DNA from: Pseudomonas sp. PDM05
GTDB lineage: Bacteria > Pseudomonadota > Gammaproteobacteria > Pseudomonadales > Pseudomonadaceae
Assembly (NCBI RefSeq): GCF_014851685.1
Contig: NZ_JACVAC010000004.1
Coordinates: forward strand, 248,001-312,000
DNA length: 64,000 nt
Direction of reading: 5' to 3'
Numbering within the stretch: the first letter of the stretch is position 1; each line of letters opens with the position of its first letter. The position numbers and the translations under genes were made by a program. The notes beneath the pieces were generated by a model. That model was not told where the DNA came from. It saw only the letters and a program-made list of their open reading frames with translations, and made no database searches. Positions 61,311 to 64,000 of this stretch are shown here, in pieces.

Positions 61311-62198
61311 ATGGACATCAAACAGCTGAAATTCCTCATCGCCCTCGACGAAACCCGGCACTTTGGCCAGGCGGCGGCGCGTTGTCACATTACCCAGCCG
61401 ACCCTGTCGATGCGCCTGCGCAGTCTTGAAGAAGAGTTGGACCTGCCCCTGGTCAATCGCGGCCAGCGCTTCGAAGGTTTTACCGCGCCCGGTGAGCGCG
61501 TGCTGGCCTGGGCCCGAACAGTCCTGGCCGCCTATGACGGCTTGCAGGCTGAAGCCGCCGCCTGTCGCGGCAACCTGGTCGGTACGTTGCGCCTGGGCGT
61601 GGTGCCACTGTCGAGCTTTGATCCGTTGGCCTTGATGCAGCAACTGCACAAGCAGCACCCGAGCCTGCGCTTCGAGCTGTCGGCACTCAGCTCCGAACAG
61701 ATCCTCGAACAGCTGGCCAGCAACCGCCTGGACCTCGGCGTGTCCTATCTGGAGCGCCTGGACACCGAGCGTTTCGACTCCCTGGCCCTGGGCGAAACCC
61801 GCATGGGCCTGCTCTATGACCAACGCTTCTTCAGCTTCGGCGACAAACCGTTGAGCTGGGAAGCGCTGACCGAACTGCCCCTGGGCATGCTCACCAGTGG
61901 CATGCACTTTCGCCAATCTATCGACCATAACTTCCACAGCCGCGGGCTCAACCCGCAACCGCTGCTGCAAACCGATGCCGTCCATCAGTTGTTGCAAGCG
62001 GTGCATGGCGGTTTGTGTTGCGCGGTGATGCCGCTCGATGGCGGCCTCGATGCGCTCACCGAGCACCTGCGTCTGCAACCCATCGAAGACGCGCACACCC
62101 TGGCGCGCCTGGGGTTGATCATGCGCCGCAGCGCGCCGCGTTCGGCGTTGGCCGAAGCGTGCTTCGCGCTGTTTCAGAAATCGCAAATAGAGTCTTGA
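61311..62198 (+). CDS. LysR-family transcriptional regulator
   Basis: A 295-residue LysR regulator with an N-terminal winged HTH (LKFLIALDETRHFGQAAARCHITQPTLSMRLRSLEEELDLPLVNR) and a co-inducer-binding domain (about 90-290). The start at 61311 follows GGAGCGAAG. The fdhD gene follows 97 bp later on the same strand, so control of fdhD and the downstream molybdoenzyme is plausible. A large inverted repeat in that gap could be its operator. The effector is unknown. Confidence 0.88.
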   Translation: MDIKQLKFLIALDETRHFGQAAARCHITQPTLSMRLRSLEEELDLPLVNRGQRFEGFTAPGERVLAWARTVLAAYDGLQAEAAACRGNLVGTLRLGVVPLSSFDPLALMQQLHKQHPSLRFELSALSSEQILEQLASNRLDLGVSYLERLDTERFDSLALGETRMGLLYDQRFFSFGDKPLSWEALTELPLGMLTSGMHFRQSIDHNFHSRGLNPQPLLQTDAVHQLLQAVHGGLCCAVMPLDGGLDALTEHLRLQPIEDAHTLARLGLIMRRSAPRSALAEACFALFQKSQIES

Positions 62199-62213
62199 TC
62201 GACGTCATCTATC

Positions 62214-62281
62214 GGCGGATCAGTACTGGCAATTAGACGCGACGCTTTGTCGCGCCTAGTCTAAACACTGATCAATCCGCC
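62214..62281. promoter_or_regulatory. Nested inverted repeats upstream of fdhD
   Basis: Outer arms GGCGGAT/ATCCGCC and GATCAGT/ACTGATC (62214-62224 against 62267-62281, with a small insertion in the right arm) enclose an inner stem GCGAC-GCTTT-GTCGC near 62239-62253. It may be a terminator for the LysR gene, an operator, or both. Confidence 0.45.
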
Positions 62282-62295
62282 GGTGGTATTGCCCC

Positions 62296-63135
62296 ATGAA
62301 CGCCAAGCTCCCAGTCTGCGCGGCGCCCGCCCTTGATACGCCCGCGCCGGCCGCCAGCCAGAGCTACCAGTTTTGCAATCTCGAACACACGGAAGTCGCC
62401 AGCACCGCGCTGGCGGAAGAAGTGGCGTTGGCAATTGCCTACAACGACATCAGCCAGGCGGTGATGCTGGTAACGCCCACCGACCTGCAGGATTTTATCG
62501 TCGGCTTCAGCATTGGCAGCGGCATTATCGCCGACGTTAGCGACATTTATGATCTGAAACTCAGCGGATCTGGCTCAGCGCAGTACGCTCAGGTGCAGAT
62601 CTCCAGCCGCGCGTTCTGGAACCTCAAGCAGCAGCGCCGCCAATTGGCCGGCACCAGCGGCTGTGGCCTGTGCGGCGTGGAAGCGGTGGAACAAGCCCTG
62701 CCCGACCTGCCAGTGCTGCCCGGCGCACCCTTGCCGCCTGCCGCATGGCTTGATGGCCTGCGCCAACGCATCAGCGCGTTCCAGCCGTTGGGGCAGTACA
62801 GCGGCGCGGTGCATGCCGCCGTATTCATGAACAGCCAGGGCGAGTTGCTGCTGGGCCGCGAAGACATCGGCCGGCATAACGCCCTGGATAAATTGATCGG
62901 CGCCTTGATCCGCCAAAAGATTCCGACCGAAGGCGGCCTGGCGATTGTCACCAGTCGTTGCAGCCTGGAGCTGATCCAGAAAGTCCTGCGCGCGGGCATC
63001 CAGACCCTGGTCAGCCTGTCGTCGCCCACCGGCCTGGCCCTGCAATGGGCGCGCCGGCATAACCTCAATCTCATTCACCTGCCGCAGAAAAGTGCGCCGC
63101 GGGTCTACAGCCCCGCGATGGAGAACCAGCCGTGA
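62296..63135 (+). CDS. fdhD: FdhD, formate dehydrogenase accessory sulfurtransferase
   Basis: A 279-residue FdhD that passes sulfur to the molybdenum cofactor of formate-dehydrogenase-type enzymes. The conserved cysteine loop is SGCGLCGVE with Cys123 and Cys126; other landmarks are NDISQAVMLVTPTDLQDFIVGFS, GREDIGRHNALDKLIG and TSRCSLELIQKVLRAGI. The next gene, a molybdoenzyme, overlaps it by 4 nt (GTGA), consistent with a client enzyme. Confidence 0.95.
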   Translation: MNAKLPVCAAPALDTPAPAASQSYQFCNLEHTEVASTALAEEVALAIAYNDISQAVMLVTPTDLQDFIVGFSIGSGIIADVSDIYDLKLSGSGSAQYAQVQISSRAFWNLKQQRRQLAGTSGCGLCGVEAVEQALPDLPVLPGAPLPPAAWLDGLRQRISAFQPLGQYSGAVHAAVFMNSQGELLLGREDIGRHNALDKLIGALIRQKIPTEGGLAIVTSRCSLELIQKVLRAGIQTLVSLSSPTGLALQWARRHNLNLIHLPQKSAPRVYSPAMENQP

Positions 63136-64000
63136 GCAACCATAATCAAGCCGACCAAACCCCAACCCCGCGCTACAAGCCCTACAAGGGCGCAGCCGGC
63201 GGCTGGGGCGCACTGATCAGCGTGGCCCAGGCCTGGCTGACCAGCGACAACGCGCTGAAAAACCTGCGCATGATGCTCAAGACCAACCAGAACGGCGGCT
63301 TCGACTGCCCAGGCTGCGCCTGGGGCGACTCGCCGGAAAGCGGCATGGTCAAGTTCTGCGAGAACGGCGCCAAGGCGGTGAACTGGGAAGCCACCAAGCG
63401 CCGTGTCGATGCGGCGTTCTTCGCCAAGCACAGCGTCACCTCGCTGCTGGCGCAAAGCGACTACTGGCTGGAATACCAGGGCCGCCTGACCGAGCCGATG
63501 CGCTACGACGCCGACACCGACCGCTACCAGCCCATCAGCTGGGAAGCCGCGTTCGACCTGGTGGGCAAGCACCTCAACGCCCTGCCCAGCCCGGATATGG
63601 CCGAGTTCTACACCTCGGGCCGCGCCAGCAACGAAGCGGCGTACCTGTATCAACTGTTTGTGCGCGCCTACGGCACCAACAACTTCCCGGACTGTTCGAA
63701 CATGTGCCACGAAGCCAGCGGCGTCGCCCTGGCGCAAAGCGTGGGCGTGGGCAAAGGCACCGTGACCTTTGACGACTTTGAACATGCCGACGCGATTTTC
63801 GTCTGGGGCCAGAACCCCGGCACCAACCACCCACGCATGCTTGAACCCCTGCGCGAAGCGGTGACCCGTGGTGCCCAGGTGGTGTGTATCAACCCGCTCA
63901 AAGAGCGCGGCCTGGAACGCTTCCAGCACCCGCAACACCCGCTGGAAATGCTCACCAACGGCGACAAACCGACCAACACCGCCTACTTCCGTCCGGCCCT
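63132..64000 (+). CDS. FdhF/YdeP-family molybdopterin oxidoreductase (partial)
   Basis: The N-terminal 289 codons of a molybdopterin enzyme that continues past the window. The start is a GTG at 63132 overlapping the fdhD stop. It opens SNHNQADQTPTPRYKPYKGAAGGW, with GGFDCPGCAWGDSPESGMVKFCENGAKAVNWEATKRRVD, the cysteine pattern of the YdeP group (TIGR01701) and not the full four-cysteine 4Fe-4S motif of classical formate dehydrogenases. It then has EFYTSGRASNEAAYLYQLF and CHEASGVALAQSVGVGKGTVTFDDFE, binding the cofactor. The substrate of this family is not well established; coupling to fdhD suggests the sulfurated cofactor form. Confidence 0.9.
   Translation, partial: MSNHNQADQTPTPRYKPYKGAAGGWGALISVAQAWLTSDNALKNLRMMLKTNQNGGFDCPGCAWGDSPESGMVKFCENGAKAVNWEATKRRVDAAFFAKHSVTSLLAQSDYWLEYQGRLTEPMRYDADTDRYQPISWEAAFDLVGKHLNALPSPDMAEFYTSGRASNEAAYLYQLFVRAYGTNNFPDCSNMCHEASGVALAQSVGVGKGTVTFDDFEHADAIFVWGQNPGTNHPRMLEPLREAVTRGAQVVCINPLKERGLERFQHPQHPLEMLTNGDKPTNTAYFRPA

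Overview
The window looks like a chromosomal segment of a Pseudomonas, most likely of the P. fluorescens group. Three things point there: a lapG-lapD / lapA / lapE-lapB-lapC adhesin locus, the linked rml and dctBD genes, and three copies of a fluorescens-type REP palindrome (GTGGGAGCGGGCTTGC core). The species assignment is an inference from gene content; no search was possible.

Region 1 (1-30.9 kb) is the biofilm adhesin locus. lapG (periplasmic protease) and lapD (inner-membrane c-di-GMP receptor with degenerate GGDEF and EAL motifs) form one operon. Divergent to lapG is a BcsQ/MinD-like ATPase with a degenerate P-loop. A conserved-looking 112-residue gene sits between lapD and lapA. lapA, on the minus strand, encodes a 6,927-residue adhesin with an N-terminal LapG cleavage site (TAAG), 41 repeats of about 102 residues in two arrays, a duplicated cap block after each array, a vWA domain and C-terminal RTX repeats. 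lapE, lapB and lapC (outer-membrane channel, ABC exporter, adaptor) run divergently from lapA. When c-di-GMP is high, LapD would sequester LapG and LapA would stay on the surface; when it is low, LapG would cut LapA loose.

Region 2 (31.0-39.85 kb) is an integrated island in the 3' end of a tRNA-Thr(TGT) gene. A 17-bp copy of the tRNA 3' end (attR) lies 8.8 kb downstream. The island carries a P4-type integrase at the tRNA end, a second divergent tyrosine recombinase with a small partner gene, a long stretch with little coding evidence, and an AT-rich cargo. The cargo is a stand-alone OLD-family ATPase/TOPRIM nuclease and, convergently, a complete retron: a phosphoribosyltransferase-like effector, a winged-helix protein, a recognisable msr-msd RNA flanked by a1/a2 inverted repeats, and a retron reverse transcriptase. 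The retron RNA appears to have its own sigma-70 promoter inside the end of the winged-helix gene. The cargo reads as anti-phage defence.

Region 3 (39.9-64 kb) is ordinary core genome: an M48 membrane protease, an OprD porin, a TonB-dependent siderophore receptor behind a Fur-box-like site, agmatine deiminase, a three-domain kinase / M23-like / aminotransferase fusion, the dTDP-rhamnose operon rfbBACD, the DctB-DctD two-component system, a YiiD-type thioesterase, the cysQ-nudE pair and a divergent yrfG-type nucleotidase, a BON-LysM protein, a LysR regulator, fdhD and the start of an FdhF/YdeP-type molybdoenzyme that runs off the window.
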